A stretch of DNA of 46,060 nt. Origin: Bacteroidota bacterium (GTDB taxonomy: Bacteria > Bacteroidota > Bacteroidia > Chitinophagales > JADIYW01). How positions within the stretch are numbered: position 1 is the first letter of the stretch; each line of letters begins with the position of its first letter. Where the stretch lies: the NCBI GenBank assembly GCA_028288625.1, contig JAQBNI010000032.1, positions 1 to 46,060 on the forward strand. Direction: 5' to 3'. Below the pieces are notes generated by a model, which made no database searches, was not told where the DNA came from, and saw only the letters and a program-made list of their open reading frames with translations. Positions 25,569-34,402 of this stretch are shown here, in pieces. Made by a program: the position numbers and the translations under genes.

Positions 25569-25795
25569 GCAATCAATTTCATCACTAAGACTTTTGCTAT
25601 CATTATAAATAAAGCTATTCTGGACAATTTTAATTTCAAACCTTCGAATACACTTTTGTTTAATAGCTCTTTAGTGAGCCCTTCATAAATATTGCCAATG
25701 GTTGTCCTATGAGTTATATCACTTTCATCGTTGCCAATTTTTTTAAGTGCATAATCTCTAAATTGTTCTAATAAATCTGATACAGTAACAATCAT
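25562..25795 (-). CDS. N-terminal fragment of the frameshifted DUF6602-like gene
   Basis: The ATG at 25795 opens a 77-codon frame. The first 56 residues (MIVTVSDLLEQFRDY, then ITHRTTIGNIYEGL) look like a genuine protein start. The last 21 residues (LSRIALFIMIAKVLVMKLIAC) are out of frame and meaningless, running into a TAG. It overlaps the downstream fragment by 7 nt. Its 5' side (25796-25855) shows nothing I recognise. Confidence 0.5.
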   Translation of the reverse strand: MIVTVSDLLEQFRDYALKKIGNDESDITHRTTIGNIYEGLTKELLNKSVFEGLKLKLSRIALFIMIAKVLVMKLIAC

Positions 25796-25855
25796 AGATA
25801 ATGATTTACAAGCTCACAACTAATACAGGTACAGAGTGATCATGTTAGCAGAAAA

Positions 25856-26845
25856 TTAAACCTCAACTCCCACGTACTCATTCAAAATATCTTCGAGTAT
25901 CGAATGTAATTCATCGATATCATTTGTAGTCACCAGTTTTAATCGGTATGGTTTTATATTCGGTAAGCCTTTCAGGTAGTTGGAATAATGCGGGCGCATT
26001 TCCAGTATGCCGAGTGCATTGCCTTTCCATTCTATCGATTTTTGTAAATGCGTTCGGATGATGGTAATTTTTTCTTCTATGGATGGTTCTTCCAATATCT
26101 CTCCATTAAATAAAAATGCTTTCACCTGGTTAAAGATCCACGGCGAACCAATTGCCGCGCGTCCGATCATGATTCCATCAACACCGTATTTATTTTTATA
26201 TTCCAGTGCTTTTTGCGGAGAATCAATATCGCCGTTACCGAAAATCGGAATATGTATTCGTGGATTCTCTTTCACCTTCGCAATGAGTTCCCATTGAGCA
26301 TCGCCCTTATACATTTGCTTGCGCGTGCGACCGTGAATGCTCAATGCCTGTATGCCGATATCCTGCAAGCGCTCTGCGACTTCAACAATATTTTTAGTTT
26401 CTTCATCCCAACCGAGTCGCGTTTTTACAGTCACCGGCAAATTTGTTGCATTCACTACTTGTTGTGTTAACCGCACCATCTTTGGAATATCCTGCAAGAT
26501 TCCGGCGCCTGCCATCTTGCAAACCACTTTGTTTACGGGACAGCCATAATTAATATCGATGAGATCCGGATTTGCCTGTTCTACAATTCGCGTACTTTCC
26601 ACCATTGCATCTTCCTCACCGCCGAAGATCTGAATGCCGATCGGTCGCTCGTAATCATAGATATCTAATTTCTGAATACTTTTCGCAGCGTTACGGATCA
26701 AGCCTTCAGAAGAAATAAATTCCGTATACATAAGATCAGCGCCATACTGCTTGCACACCGCGCGAAAAGGCGGATCGCTCACATCTTCCATAGGCGCAAG
26801 TAACAAAGGGAATTCACCCAGATTTATATTGCCGATCTTTACCAT
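25856..26845 (-). CDS. dusB: tRNA-dihydrouridine synthase (DusB type)
   Basis: This FMN enzyme reduces specific uridines in tRNA to dihydrouridine using NADPH. With the start at 26845 it has 329 residues. It begins KIGNINLGEFPLLLAPMEDVSD (FMN barrel, first strand), carries the catalytic Cys102 in INYGCPVNKV, and shows IHGRTRKQMYKG, GNGDI and MIGRAAIGSPWIF of the phosphate-binding end. The frame runs back to 26890, but a TATCTTTG promoter at 26887-26880 overlaps that extension and the family starts near MVKIGNI, so the internal ATG is right. The gene is divergent from the CPBP protease gene with 47 nt between starts. Confidence 0.93.
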   Translation of the reverse strand: MVKIGNINLGEFPLLLAPMEDVSDPPFRAVCKQYGADLMYTEFISSEGLIRNAAKSIQKLDIYDYERPIGIQIFGGEEDAMVESTRIVEQANPDLIDINYGCPVNKVVCKMAGAGILQDIPKMVRLTQQVVNATNLPVTVKTRLGWDEETKNIVEVAERLQDIGIQALSIHGRTRKQMYKGDAQWELIAKVKENPRIHIPIFGNGDIDSPQKALEYKNKYGVDGIMIGRAAIGSPWIFNQVKAFLFNGEILEEPSIEEKITIIRTHLQKSIEWKGNALGILEMRPHYSNYLKGLPNIKPYRLKLVTTNDIDELHSILEDILNEYVGVEV

Positions 26846-26879
26846 ATAAGTTATAGGACAACAAATTCCTATCTTCGTA

Positions 26880-26887
26880 CAAAGATA
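26880..26887 (-). promoter_or_regulatory. Bacteroidota-type -7 element for dusB
   Basis: On the minus strand the bases read TATCTTTG, a full TAnnTTTG match, 34 nt before the chosen dusB ATG at 26845. On the plus strand a weaker TATCTTCG at 26870-26877 precedes the CPBP gene, so the two promoters interleave. The position argues against the longer dusB start at 26890. Confidence 0.5.
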
Positions 26888-26892
26888 CAATA

Positions 26893-27837
26893 ATGGCAGA
26901 AAGTATGATAGACGCGGATGGGAATAAACCGTTAAATCAGGTTACAGGGATTAATAAATACAGCTTTGAAGTGCAGTTATTGATATGGCTGGGAATTTTT
27001 ACCGGCTGTTTTATTGCTGCGCAACTGGTGTGTGGCGGCATCATCATTGCGTATTATAAAAGCGCGGACCTCACCACTATTGCTTCCCGTGTTTCAGACC
27101 TGAATGTGCTGCGTTACACGCAGATGCTTTCTTCTGTTTTAGGATTTCTACTCCCCGCATTAATCTTCAGCAAATTAAAAGATACTCCCATCACCAAATT
27201 TTCTAATGCAAATAAAGGTTTCCATCCGATATTGCTGATCCTTGTGCCGCTGTTGATCTTTACAATTTACCCGTTGATCAATGCCTCTTATTTTATAAAT
27301 AAATGGATGCCGTGGAGCAATTGGATGCAGGATTCGCAAGGCGAGTATAAAGCGATCGTTGATGCATTATTAAAAGACAAAACGATATTCGTTTTTATAT
27401 TAAACCTGTTTACTGTTGCCATGCTGCCTGCGGTTTGTGAAGAATGGATCTTCAGGGGAACACTGCAAAAACAATTGTGTGAAAAATTAAATATTCATAT
27501 CGCAGTTCTATTGTCCGCTGTTTTTTTCAGTCTTATACATTTTGAGTTTTCCGGATTTCTCCCAAGAGTTTTTCTGGGAATTTTTCTTGGCTACCTGTTT
27601 TATTATTCCGGAAGCTTATGGACAAATATCTTTGCCCACGTTGTAAATAATACAGCACAAATTGTCATCATGTACCTGAGTACTGTTGGAATTTATAAAG
27701 GTGATGTGGAGAATCCCGAAATGCCGAAAACATGGGAATTAATAATTTATACCCTTGGCTTTATTGCACTCTGGTATGTATTTTATATATTTTCACAAAA
27801 AAGAAATCCACGCTTTGTAAAATTGAACCGGGAATGA
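26893..27837 (+). CDS. CPBP family intramembrane glutamic endopeptidase
   Basis: The 314-residue protein has about eight membrane segments. The CPBP (Abi/Rce1) catalytic motifs are complete: EEWIFRG with E183, E184 and R188; H216 in FSLIHFEF; and HVVNN with H249 and N253. Such proteases cut substrates within the membrane; in bacteria they mature bacteriocins or act in self-immunity, and many are unassigned. The N-terminus (MAESMIDADGNKP) is cytoplasmic and polar. No bacteriocin gene is visible nearby. cdsA follows after 71 nt on the same strand. Confidence 0.88.
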   Translation: MAESMIDADGNKPLNQVTGINKYSFEVQLLIWLGIFTGCFIAAQLVCGGIIIAYYKSADLTTIASRVSDLNVLRYTQMLSSVLGFLLPALIFSKLKDTPITKFSNANKGFHPILLILVPLLIFTIYPLINASYFINKWMPWSNWMQDSQGEYKAIVDALLKDKTIFVFILNLFTVAMLPAVCEEWIFRGTLQKQLCEKLNIHIAVLLSAVFFSLIHFEFSGFLPRVFLGIFLGYLFYYSGSLWTNIFAHVVNNTAQIVIMYLSTVGIYKGDVENPEMPKTWELIIYTLGFIALWYVFYIFSQKRNPRFVKLNRE

Positions 27838-27908
27838 TAATGACTTTCTTATACTTGAAAAAGTTGTAACTTGGTGAAATTTGTGATCACAAAGAATTAG
27901 TTTAAAAT

Positions 27909-28751
27909 ATGAATAACCTAGTTACAAGAATAACCACCGGCATTTTATTTTTAATCGTGATGATCGGCAGTGTTGTGCTGAGTGAATATTCTTTCCTGAT
28001 CTTATTTTCCTTATTAGTTGTTTTATGTATCAACGAGTATTATTTTATTACACATGATCTTTTGCGTGCAAGTGAAAAGTGGAAAACAATTTATAAGCTT
28101 ATCAATACGGTTTTCAGCGTTGTTATATTCGGAATTGTTTTCCTTGTAGCCAGCAATAAAATTCCGTTGATCTCCCTTTCATTGGTATGCGGCTTCCCGC
28201 TGACATGGCTCGTGATTGAAATGTATACAAAAAGCGAAAGACCTTTTTATAATGTATGTTTAAACTCCATGGCAATTTTTTACTTAGCCATTCCTTTGTC
28301 ATCGGCATCGCTATTGTCATTTCACGATGGAAATTACAGCTGGCATTTCCTGCTCGCAATCATGGTCTTCGCATGGAGCAATGACTCGCTGGCTTTCGTA
28401 TTCGGAAAACTTTTCGGGAAGCATAAATTATTTGAGCGTATCTCTCCAAAGAAAACCTGGGAAGGATTTTTCGGCGGAGTGGCGGGCTCGCTGTTGTTTG
28501 CATATATCGTGTGGTTATTGTTTCCCGCATGGACAGGTTATCATGTAAGCCTTACCACTTATATGATCTTAGCAATGATCACTTCTATAACGAGTACTTA
28601 CGGAGATCTTGCAGAAAGCATGATCAAGCGAAACCTGCAAATTAAGGATTCCGGGACTGCATTGCCCGGTCACGGAGGCTTTCTCGATCGCTTTGACGGC
28701 TTGATCTTTTCATTACCCGCCTGTACTTTATATCTCACATTTTTTCAATAA
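27909..28751 (+). CDS. cdsA: Phosphatidate cytidylyltransferase
   Basis: The enzyme makes CDP-diacylglycerol from phosphatidate and CTP in the inner membrane, the branch point of phospholipid synthesis. The 280-residue protein has seven to eight membrane helices and the CdsA signature near residues 235-262: SMIKRNLQIKDSG followed by LPGHGGFLDRFDG. The start at 27909 gives MNNLVTRITTGILFLIVMIG, a normal family start. A weak promoter-like pair (TTG at 27855, GAAATTTG at 27876) lies upstream. Its stop directly abuts the terminator of the convergent sigma factor gene. Confidence 0.94.
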   Translation: MNNLVTRITTGILFLIVMIGSVVLSEYSFLILFSLLVVLCINEYYFITHDLLRASEKWKTIYKLINTVFSVVIFGIVFLVASNKIPLISLSLVCGFPLTWLVIEMYTKSERPFYNVCLNSMAIFYLAIPLSSASLLSFHDGNYSWHFLLAIMVFAWSNDSLAFVFGKLFGKHKLFERISPKKTWEGFFGGVAGSLLFAYIVWLLFPAWTGYHVSLTTYMILAMITSITSTYGDLAESMIKRNLQIKDSGTALPGHGGFLDRFDGLIFSLPACTLYLTFFQ

Positions 28752-28775
28752 AAAAACCAACCTTGCGGCTGGCTT
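28750..28775 (-). terminator. Intrinsic terminator of the ECF sigma factor gene
   Basis: On the minus strand the transcript reads AAGCCAGCC, a GCAA loop, GGUUGGUUU and a run of U. The stem pairs six central positions (one G-U), extended by AAG/UUU, and the loop is a GNRA tetraloop. The T-run occupies 28756 down to 28750, touching the cdsA stop codon. On the plus strand the stem has an A-C mismatch and is followed by A-rich sequence, so it acts mainly for the minus gene. Confidence 0.75.
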
Positions 28776-28801
28776 AAAAAATCAGAAACTTCAGTCTATT
28801 T

Positions 28802-29380
28802 TTATATCACGACAGCTTTTTCGCCGATCATCTTTCTTAAATTTAATAACGCGTATCGCATTCTTCCCAGCGCAGTATTAATATTTGTGCCGGTCATTTC
28901 CGCAATTTCTTTAAAGCTGAGATCTGCATAATGGCGCAGGATCAAAACTTCTTTCTGATCAGCCGGCAATAACTCGATCAACTCCTTTACTTGTTTTATA
29001 GTTTGGTCACGGATGATCACGTCTTCCTTGCTTTCTTCTGCAAATCGCAAAACATTCAGAATATCTTTTCCTTCGCTGTCAACAATTGTAGGCATACGCT
29101 TGTTTCTCCTGAAATGATCCATGCATAGATTGTGTGAGATCATCATTACCCACGGAAGGAATTTTCCTTCTTCATTATATTTTCCGGATTTTAAACTATC
29201 AATTACTTTCACAAAAGTATCCTGGAAAATATCTTCGGATAACGCACGGTCTTTGACGCGCATCATAATGAAGGAAAAGATCTTTCGTTGATATTTATTC
29301 AGTAAAAAGGAGAGAGCGTTTTCATCACCGATTATATATCTTTGGATGAGCTCATTGTCAGTTTGAACAATAGAATACAT
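28802..29380 (-). CDS. ECF-type RNA polymerase sigma factor
   Basis: The 192-residue protein (start at the ATG 29380; the frame reaches back only to a TTG at 29407) has sigma-2 at about 20-85 (YQRKIFSFIMMRVKDRALSEDIFQDTFVKV, shown here in pieces: LLNKYQRKIF, SEDIFQDTFV, WVMMISHNLCMDHFRR) and sigma-4 at about 125-182 (LPADQKEVLILRHYADLSF, KEIAEMTGTNINTALGRM). It directs RNA polymerase to a subset of promoters. No anti-sigma gene adjoins it, so it is of the kind controlled in another way, as often seen in Bacteroidota. It has a clear intrinsic terminator. The 219-246 nt upstream are shared with the divergent uvrA region. Confidence 0.92.
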   Translation of the reverse strand: MYSIVQTDNELIQRYIIGDENALSFLLNKYQRKIFSFIMMRVKDRALSEDIFQDTFVKVIDSLKSGKYNEEGKFLPWVMMISHNLCMDHFRRNKRMPTIVDSEGKDILNVLRFAEESKEDVIIRDQTIKQVKELIELLPADQKEVLILRHYADLSFKEIAEMTGTNINTALGRMRYALLNLRKMIGEKAVVI

Positions 29381-29626
29381 GGTACCATTTTTTTGCGTGT
29401 TAAACAATTCAACGTCATGTAAACTTTGTTCAAATAATTTATTGTGTTGGGTGAGTTAATTTATTTCAAATTAGCAAAGAAAAATCACTTTTGTATTCAA
29501 CTTAACAGTATTTAACGCAAAATTCATTATAAACAGGGAATACAAAAATGGTTAAAGTTGAAGAATTGGACATACAAAATGTGGGTTTAATTGTTAATCA
29601 AGATAATATATTACTGATAAAATAAA

Positions 29627-32422
29627 ATGCAGACTTCAAAATCATTAAAAAAAAATAATACAGAAGCAGATAAAAAGATCTTTATTAAGGGAGCCCGAAC
29701 GCATAATCTGAAAAATATTGATGTAGAAATTCCAAGAAATAAGCTGGTCGTTATTACCGGTGTTTCCGGGTCGGGAAAATCATCGTTAACCATTGATACG
29801 CTGTATGCCGAAGGACAGCGCAGGTATGTGGAATCGCTATCGTCTTATGCAAGGCAATTTTTAAACCGGATGGACAAGCCTGATGTAGATTATATTAAAG
29901 GATTATCGCCGGCAATTGCTATTGAGCAGAAGACCACTACGGGAACTACGCGCTCTACGGTTGGCACATTGACGGAAATATATGATTACCTGCGACTGAT
30001 GTACGCGAAGATCGGCAAGACATATTCTCCCATTTCAAATAAGGTCGTACAAAAACAGGATGTTGCAGATGTGATCGATCATATTAAGAAGCTGGAAGAA
30101 AATACCAAGATTCAAATTCTTTCACCTTTAAAAGAGCTCACTAAAAATAAATTAGATACGCTCTTACAGGATGGCATCCAGCGGCTCCTTATAAATGATG
30201 AAGTGGTCAAAACTGAAGAAATAGAAGAGAAAGATATCGTGTCACTGAGTAAGAAAAAAGAAAAATTTATTTTGATCGACCGCGCCACTGCAGAACAAAG
30301 TGAAGATAATTTATACCGTCTTGCGGATTCGATCAGTCTTGCTTTTTCTGAAAGTGATGGTTATTGCACCATAGATATTCCGGGTAAAGAGAAGAAAACT
30401 TTCAGCAACCGTTTTGAACTGGATGGTTTGCAATTTGAAATTCCTTCTCCGCAATTTTTTAATTTCAATTCACCGTACGGCGCGTGCAGTAAATGCCAGG
30501 GGTTTGGTACAATTTTAGGAATTGATCATGATCTCGTTATTCCCAATAAAAATTTGTCTATTTATGAAGATGCGGTTGCTTCGTGGAAGGGAGAAAAAAT
30601 GAGCTGGTGGAAAAAGCAATTGATCAAGGGTGCGCCTGCTTGTAATTTTCCGATACATAAACCAATTATAGATCTTACCCCTGCGCAATATAAAACCTTA
30701 TGGGATGGCAACGAACATTTTCTTGGTATCAAGGCATTTTTTAAAGATGTAGAATCTCAAACATATAAGATACAATATCGCGTGATGCTCGCAAAATACC
30801 GCGGACGTACGGCTTGCGATCAGTGCAACGGCACGCGATTACGACCCGATGCAGATTATGTGAAAGTTGCAAATAAATCCATTGGAGAGTTATTGCAAAT
30901 GACCGTGAAAAATTTGTTTGAACATTTTCAAAAATATAAACCGGATAAGCAAGATCAGCAAATTGCCTCACGAATTTTATTGGAAGTGAATAACCGTTTA
31001 CAATTTATGGTCGATGTAGGATTGGAATATTTATCACTGCAGCGTTTTTCAAATACACTTTCGGGAGGAGAATCGCAACGGATAAATTTGACGAGAACAC
31101 TTGGAAGCAACCTAACGGGTTCCTTATATATTCTTGACGAGCCCAGTGTTGGCTTACATCCGCACGATACCGGCAGGTTGATCAACGTTTTAAAATATCT
31201 TCGCGATCTCGGTAATACGGTTATCGTTGTGGAGCATGAAGAAGAAGCCATTCGCGCCGCGGATTATCTCATTGATGTCGGTCCGTTTGCGGGAACATTG
31301 GGTGGTGAAATTGTTTTTGCGGGAAATGCAAAGGATATTATTAAAAATCCAAAAAGCTTAACCACGCAATACCTGACAGGAAAGATGGAGATCGCTGTTC
31401 CTGTAATGCGTCGAAAGCCGATCAACTTTATTGAAATAAAAGGCGCCAAACAAAACAATCTGAAAGATATTGATATCAGAATTCCATTGAACGCGCTGAC
31501 TGTAATTACAGGGGTTTCGGGCTCAGGTAAGACAACGCTTATCAAACAGATCTTATATCCTTATTTAAAAATTCAATTGGAAGGATTCGGTGGGAAGCCG
31601 GGTTTATTCAGAGAAATATCCGGCTATAAAAACAAAATAAAAAAGATAGAATTTGTAGATCAAAATCCTATTGGAAGAAGTTCGCGAAGTAATCCTGTAA
31701 CATACATTAAGGCATATGATGCCATAAGAGATCTTTTTGCAAATCAATCTCTATCAAAAATCCGCGGTTATCAATCCAAACATTTTTCATTCAATGTTGA
31801 AGGCGGAAGATGCGATGCGTGTGAAGGAGAAGGAGAACAAGTTGTGGAGATGCAATTTCTTGCAGATGTGCATTTGGTTTGCGAAGTGTGCAACGGAAAG
31901 CGTTTTAAGCAGGAAATACTGGAGGTGACGTACAATCAAAAAAATATTGCTGAAATTTTAGACATGACGGTAGATGAGGCGATTGATTTTTTTGCGGATA
32001 AAAAAGAAGTCGTCAATAAAATAAAACCGCTGCAAGATGTTGGTTTAGGATATGTGCATTTAGGTCAGAGCAGTTCCACACTCAGCGGAGGGGAAGCACA
32101 GCGCGTAAAGCTTGCATCGTTTTTAACAAAGGGAATTGCGAAAGAACCGGTATTATTTATTTTTGATGAGCCGACAACGGGTTTGCATTTTCACGATATC
32201 AATAAATTGCTGAAAGCTTTCAATGCATTGATAGAGATCGGTCATAGTGTTTTGGTCGTAGAGCATAATATAGATGTCATTAAATGCGCAGACTGGGTAA
32301 TAGACCTTGGTCCGAAAGGCGGAGAGGACGGCGGACAGCTAGTATTTGAAGGCACTCCGGAGAATCTCGTGAAAAATAAAGATTCGATCACTGCGAAATA
32401 TCTGAAAGAGAAATTGAAGTAG
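29627..32422 (+). CDS. uvrA: Excinuclease ABC subunit A
   Basis: UvrA is the damage-sensing ATPase of nucleotide excision repair and loads UvrB. The 931-residue length is standard. It has two ABC ATPases: Walker [10 protein letters not shown] at about 45-53 and GVSGSGKTT near 629, signatures LSGGESQRI and LSGGEAQRV. There are zinc-binding CxxC pairs CSKCQG with CDQCNG in the first half and CDACEGEG with CEVCNG in the second. The start at 29627 follows one base after a 25-codon open frame (29548-29625). The stop lies 1 nt from the stop of the convergent lipoprotein gene. Confidence 0.96.
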   Translation: MQTSKSLKKNNTEADKKIFIKGARTHNLKNIDVEIPRNKLVVITGVSGSGKSSLTIDTLYAEGQRRYVESLSSYARQFLNRMDKPDVDYIKGLSPAIAIEQKTTTGTTRSTVGTLTEIYDYLRLMYAKIGKTYSPISNKVVQKQDVADVIDHIKKLEENTKIQILSPLKELTKNKLDTLLQDGIQRLLINDEVVKTEEIEEKDIVSLSKKKEKFILIDRATAEQSEDNLYRLADSISLAFSESDGYCTIDIPGKEKKTFSNRFELDGLQFEIPSPQFFNFNSPYGACSKCQGFGTILGIDHDLVIPNKNLSIYEDAVASWKGEKMSWWKKQLIKGAPACNFPIHKPIIDLTPAQYKTLWDGNEHFLGIKAFFKDVESQTYKIQYRVMLAKYRGRTACDQCNGTRLRPDADYVKVANKSIGELLQMTVKNLFEHFQKYKPDKQDQQIASRILLEVNNRLQFMVDVGLEYLSLQRFSNTLSGGESQRINLTRTLGSNLTGSLYILDEPSVGLHPHDTGRLINVLKYLRDLGNTVIVVEHEEEAIRAADYLIDVGPFAGTLGGEIVFAGNAKDIIKNPKSLTTQYLTGKMEIAVPVMRRKPINFIEIKGAKQNNLKDIDIRIPLNALTVITGVSGSGKTTLIKQILYPYLKIQLEGFGGKPGLFREISGYKNKIKKIEFVDQNPIGRSSRSNPVTYIKAYDAIRDLFANQSLSKIRGYQSKHFSFNVEGGRCDACEGEGEQVVEMQFLADVHLVCEVCNGKRFKQEILEVTYNQKNIAEILDMTVDEAIDFFADKKEVVNKIKPLQDVGLGYVHLGQSSSTLSGGEAQRVKLASFLTKGIAKEPVLFIFDEPTTGLHFHDINKLLKAFNALIEIGHSVLVVEHNIDVIKCADWVIDLGPKGGEDGGQLVFEGTPENLVKNKDSITAKYLKEKLK

Positions 32423-32423
32423 C

Positions 32424-32795
32424 TTAAAGTGTATATTCAAATTTTCTGACACCTGTTCTTTCACCACCCTTACCATCCTTTGCAACAATGATCACTGTAG
32501 TTGGCTCATTTGAAGTAACATAATGATATGTTGTGGAAGATAAATTTTCCGCCACTTTGAATTTTGAAACATATACGTTATCCATCAAATACACGTCATA
32601 GGTTACAGCATCCCCATCCGGATCTGAAGCAGCATTCCAATTGATATTAAACCCGTCAGCTAAAGCATCTCCATACTGGATAGTGGGTACATCGGGATTA
32701 TGATTTTGCGTAAGCGTTTCCTTCTTGCAAGATGTCATGAATATTACAGTGAATACTGCTGCGATCATCATCATTGTTTTAGTTACCTTTTTCAT
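32424..32795 (-). CDS. Small lipoprotein with a fibronectin type III-like domain
   Basis: The 123-residue protein has a signal with repeated Met (MKKVTKTMMMIAAVFTVIF) and a lipobox MTSC with Cys23, then KKETLTQNHNP. The mature part looks like one FN3-type beta sandwich: FNINWNAASDPDGDAVTYDVYL, a tail STTYHYVTS and TVIIVAKDGKGGERTGVR. Such domains mediate binding in many Bacteroidota lipoproteins, but no partner is indicated. A TTG-N20-CATCTTTG pair upstream is a likely promoter. Confidence 0.8.
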   Translation of the reverse strand: MKKVTKTMMMIAAVFTVIFMTSCKKETLTQNHNPDVPTIQYGDALADGFNINWNAASDPDGDAVTYDVYLMDNVYVSKFKVAENLSSTTYHYVTSNEPTTVIIVAKDGKGGERTGVRKFEYTL

Positions 32796-32823
32796 AAAAT
32801 TATTTTAATTGTTATTGATACAC

Positions 32824-32854
32824 CAAAGATGTACCTGTTTTAAATCACAGACAA
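32824..32854 (-). promoter_or_regulatory. Candidate promoter of the FN3-like lipoprotein gene
   Basis: On the minus strand TTG (32854-32852) is followed by 20 nt and CATCTTTG (32831-32824), one base off TAnnTTTG. The element ends 28 nt before the ATG at 32795. Confidence 0.4.
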
Positions 32855-32931
32855 TTTTATTTAGTATTTGAAAGATATGGATGAGAATTCGGGAATGATC
32901 GTGAAACAATCATCTTAAATTTCGCACTGAA

Positions 32932-34275
32932 TTATTCTTCAGTCAATTCAAAGTCTTCGAGAAATTTCGTAGTAAAATTTCCCTTTCGGAATTCTTCATT
33001 ATCCATTAATTGTAAATGGAAAGGAATAGTGGTCTTTATGCCGTCAATTTTTATTTCGTGAAGTGCGCGCTTCATCCTGTCGATTGCTTCGTCACGTGTT
33101 TTTCCGCGCGTGATCAGTTTAGCGATCATAGAATCATAAAATGGCGGGATCACATACCCGTTATAAATATGAGAATCGATGCGAACGCCGTAACCGCCGC
33201 CGGGTTGATAATTAATTATTTTCCCGGGACTTGGTTTAAAATTATTAAAAGGATCTTCCGCATTTATCCTGCATTCCATCGCGTGACCGGTTGGCAGATA
33301 TTCAGATTGCTCCAGTTTTTTGCCAGCAGCTAATTCGATCTGCAAACGAATAAGATCCATACCTACAACTTCTTCCGTTACCGGATGTTCCACCTGGATA
33401 CGTGTATTCATTTCCATAAAATAAAAATCTTTGTTCTTATCTACAAGAAACTCTACCGTTCCGACGCCCTCATACTTAATTGACCTCACTGCTTTCAAAG
33501 CAGCGTCGCCTAATTTTTTTCTCAATGCTTCGTCGACAAAGGGTGAAGGACTTTCTTCCACCAACTTTTGATGACGTCGCTGAATAGAGCAATCTCTTTC
33601 GCTAAAGTGTGCAGCATTGCCGAACTGGTCGCCCGCAACCTGCACTTCGATATGATGAGGCTCTTCAATATATTTCTCCAGGTACATTCCGGCATTCCCG
33701 AAAGCTGCGCCTGCTTCCGTTTGCGCATTTTGCAGGCTGGATTCAAATTCTTCTTCATTAAAAACAATACGCATTCCTTTTCCGCCGCCGCCTGCTGTTG
33801 CTTTTAAAATCACGGGATAGCCAATTTTTGCTGCAAGTTTTTTTCCAGCTCCAATATCAGTGATCAATCCTTCAGAACCCGGTATAACAGGCACCTTAGC
33901 CTTGATCATCGTTTCTTTCGCAGTAATTTTATCGCCCATGGAGCGTATTTGATTTGGCTGCGGACCAATAAATTTTATATTTTTTTCCGCGCATTTGATA
34001 GCAAACATTTCATTCTCTGCAAGGAAACCATATCCGGGATGAATAGCGTCTGCCTTGGAAATTTCAGCAGCCATGAGAATGCTATCCATATTTAAGTAGG
34101 AATTTTTACTTGCGGGCGGACCGATACAAAAAGCTTCATCGGCTTGTTTTACGTGCATGCTTTCTTTGTCTGCAGTAGAAAAAACAGCAACTGTTTTAAT
34201 ACCCATTTCCCTGCAGGTGCGTATGATACGCAATGCAATTTCTCCCCGATTAGCTATGAGTACTTTTTTGAACAT
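32932..34275 (-). CDS. accC: Acetyl-CoA carboxylase, biotin carboxylase subunit
   Basis: AccC carboxylates the biotin on AccB with ATP and bicarbonate, the first half of malonyl-CoA synthesis. The 447 residues open [20 protein letters not shown], carry the ATP-grasp loop GGGGKGMR at 162-169, [12 protein letters not shown], and the [15 protein letters not shown] block near 287-301 with metal-binding Glu and catalytic Arg. Relatives that are longer (pyruvate or propionyl-CoA carboxylases) are excluded by length only for fused forms; a stand-alone biotin carboxylase of another acyl-CoA carboxylase remains possible. No accB adjoins it here, unlike the common accB-accC pair. It is divergent from the wzm gene. 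Confidence 0.9.
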   Translation of the reverse strand: MFKKVLIANRGEIALRIIRTCREMGIKTVAVFSTADKESMHVKQADEAFCIGPPASKNSYLNMDSILMAAEISKADAIHPGYGFLAENEMFAIKCAEKNIKFIGPQPNQIRSMGDKITAKETMIKAKVPVIPGSEGLITDIGAGKKLAAKIGYPVILKATAGGGGKGMRIVFNEEEFESSLQNAQTEAGAAFGNAGMYLEKYIEEPHHIEVQVAGDQFGNAAHFSERDCSIQRRHQKLVEESPSPFVDEALRKKLGDAALKAVRSIKYEGVGTVEFLVDKNKDFYFMEMNTRIQVEHPVTEEVVGMDLIRLQIELAAGKKLEQSEYLPTGHAMECRINAEDPFNNFKPSPGKIINYQPGGGYGVRIDSHIYNGYVIPPFYDSMIAKLITRGKTRDEAIDRMKRALHEIKIDGIKTTIPFHLQLMDNEEFRKGNFTTKFLEDFELTEE

Positions 34276-34386
34276 TATAGTTGCGTGAAATTATGGAATT
34301 AATATTTAAAGCAATGTGTAGGTTTAAAGATTTTCATTATAAAGATTTCAATTAAATAGTATCTAACCTTCATCTTTTAATATTTG

Positions 34387-34394
34387 TATCTTTG
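34387..34394 (+). promoter_or_regulatory. Bacteroidota-type -7 element of the polysaccharide export operon
   Basis: TATCTTTG is a full TAnnTTTG match ending 8 nt before the wzm ATG at 34403, so the leader would be very short. No clear -33 TTG is seen. It would drive the seven-gene operon to 41070. Confidence 0.5.
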
Positions 34395-34402
34395 CATTTA
34401 TA

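Larger units (their letters stand above)
24516..25795 (-). pseudogene. DUF6602-like nuclease-fold gene split by a frameshift
   Basis: Two minus-strand frames join into one protein of about 426 residues if one base is added in the A-run at 25628-25631 (read as AAAA on the coding strand). Frame one gives THRTTIGNIYEGLTKELL up to residue 56. The shifted frame then reads IVQNSFIYNDSKSLSDEIDC directly into MLVIGDGEQ. The joined region has the order Glu helix (YEGLTKE), S-x-E-I-D, then AVFQVKKN, which fits the PD-(D/E)XK nuclease core and the DUF6602 pattern as I know it. The rest (about 110-426) is an unassigned helical and beta region. It may be a real pseudogene, a sequencing error or, less likely, a slippage site. 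Parts are also listed below. Confidence 0.7.

Noticed and set aside
25628-25631. Programmed -1 frameshift in the DUF6602-like gene
   Set aside because: The AAA codon could re-pair after a one-base slip, but the run has only four A, the heptamer is A-TTA-AAA instead of X-XXY-YYZ, and no stimulatory stem was found. A one-base loss is simpler.
26846-26890. Longer N-terminus for dusB (start at 26890)
   Set aside because: The added residues (MYLCTKIGICCPITY) do not fit the family and lie over a TATCTTTG promoter element.
26893-27837. CPBP protease as part of a bacteriocin or phage-defence cluster
   Set aside because: No precursor peptide, ABC exporter or toxin gene adjoins it; neighbours are dusB and cdsA.
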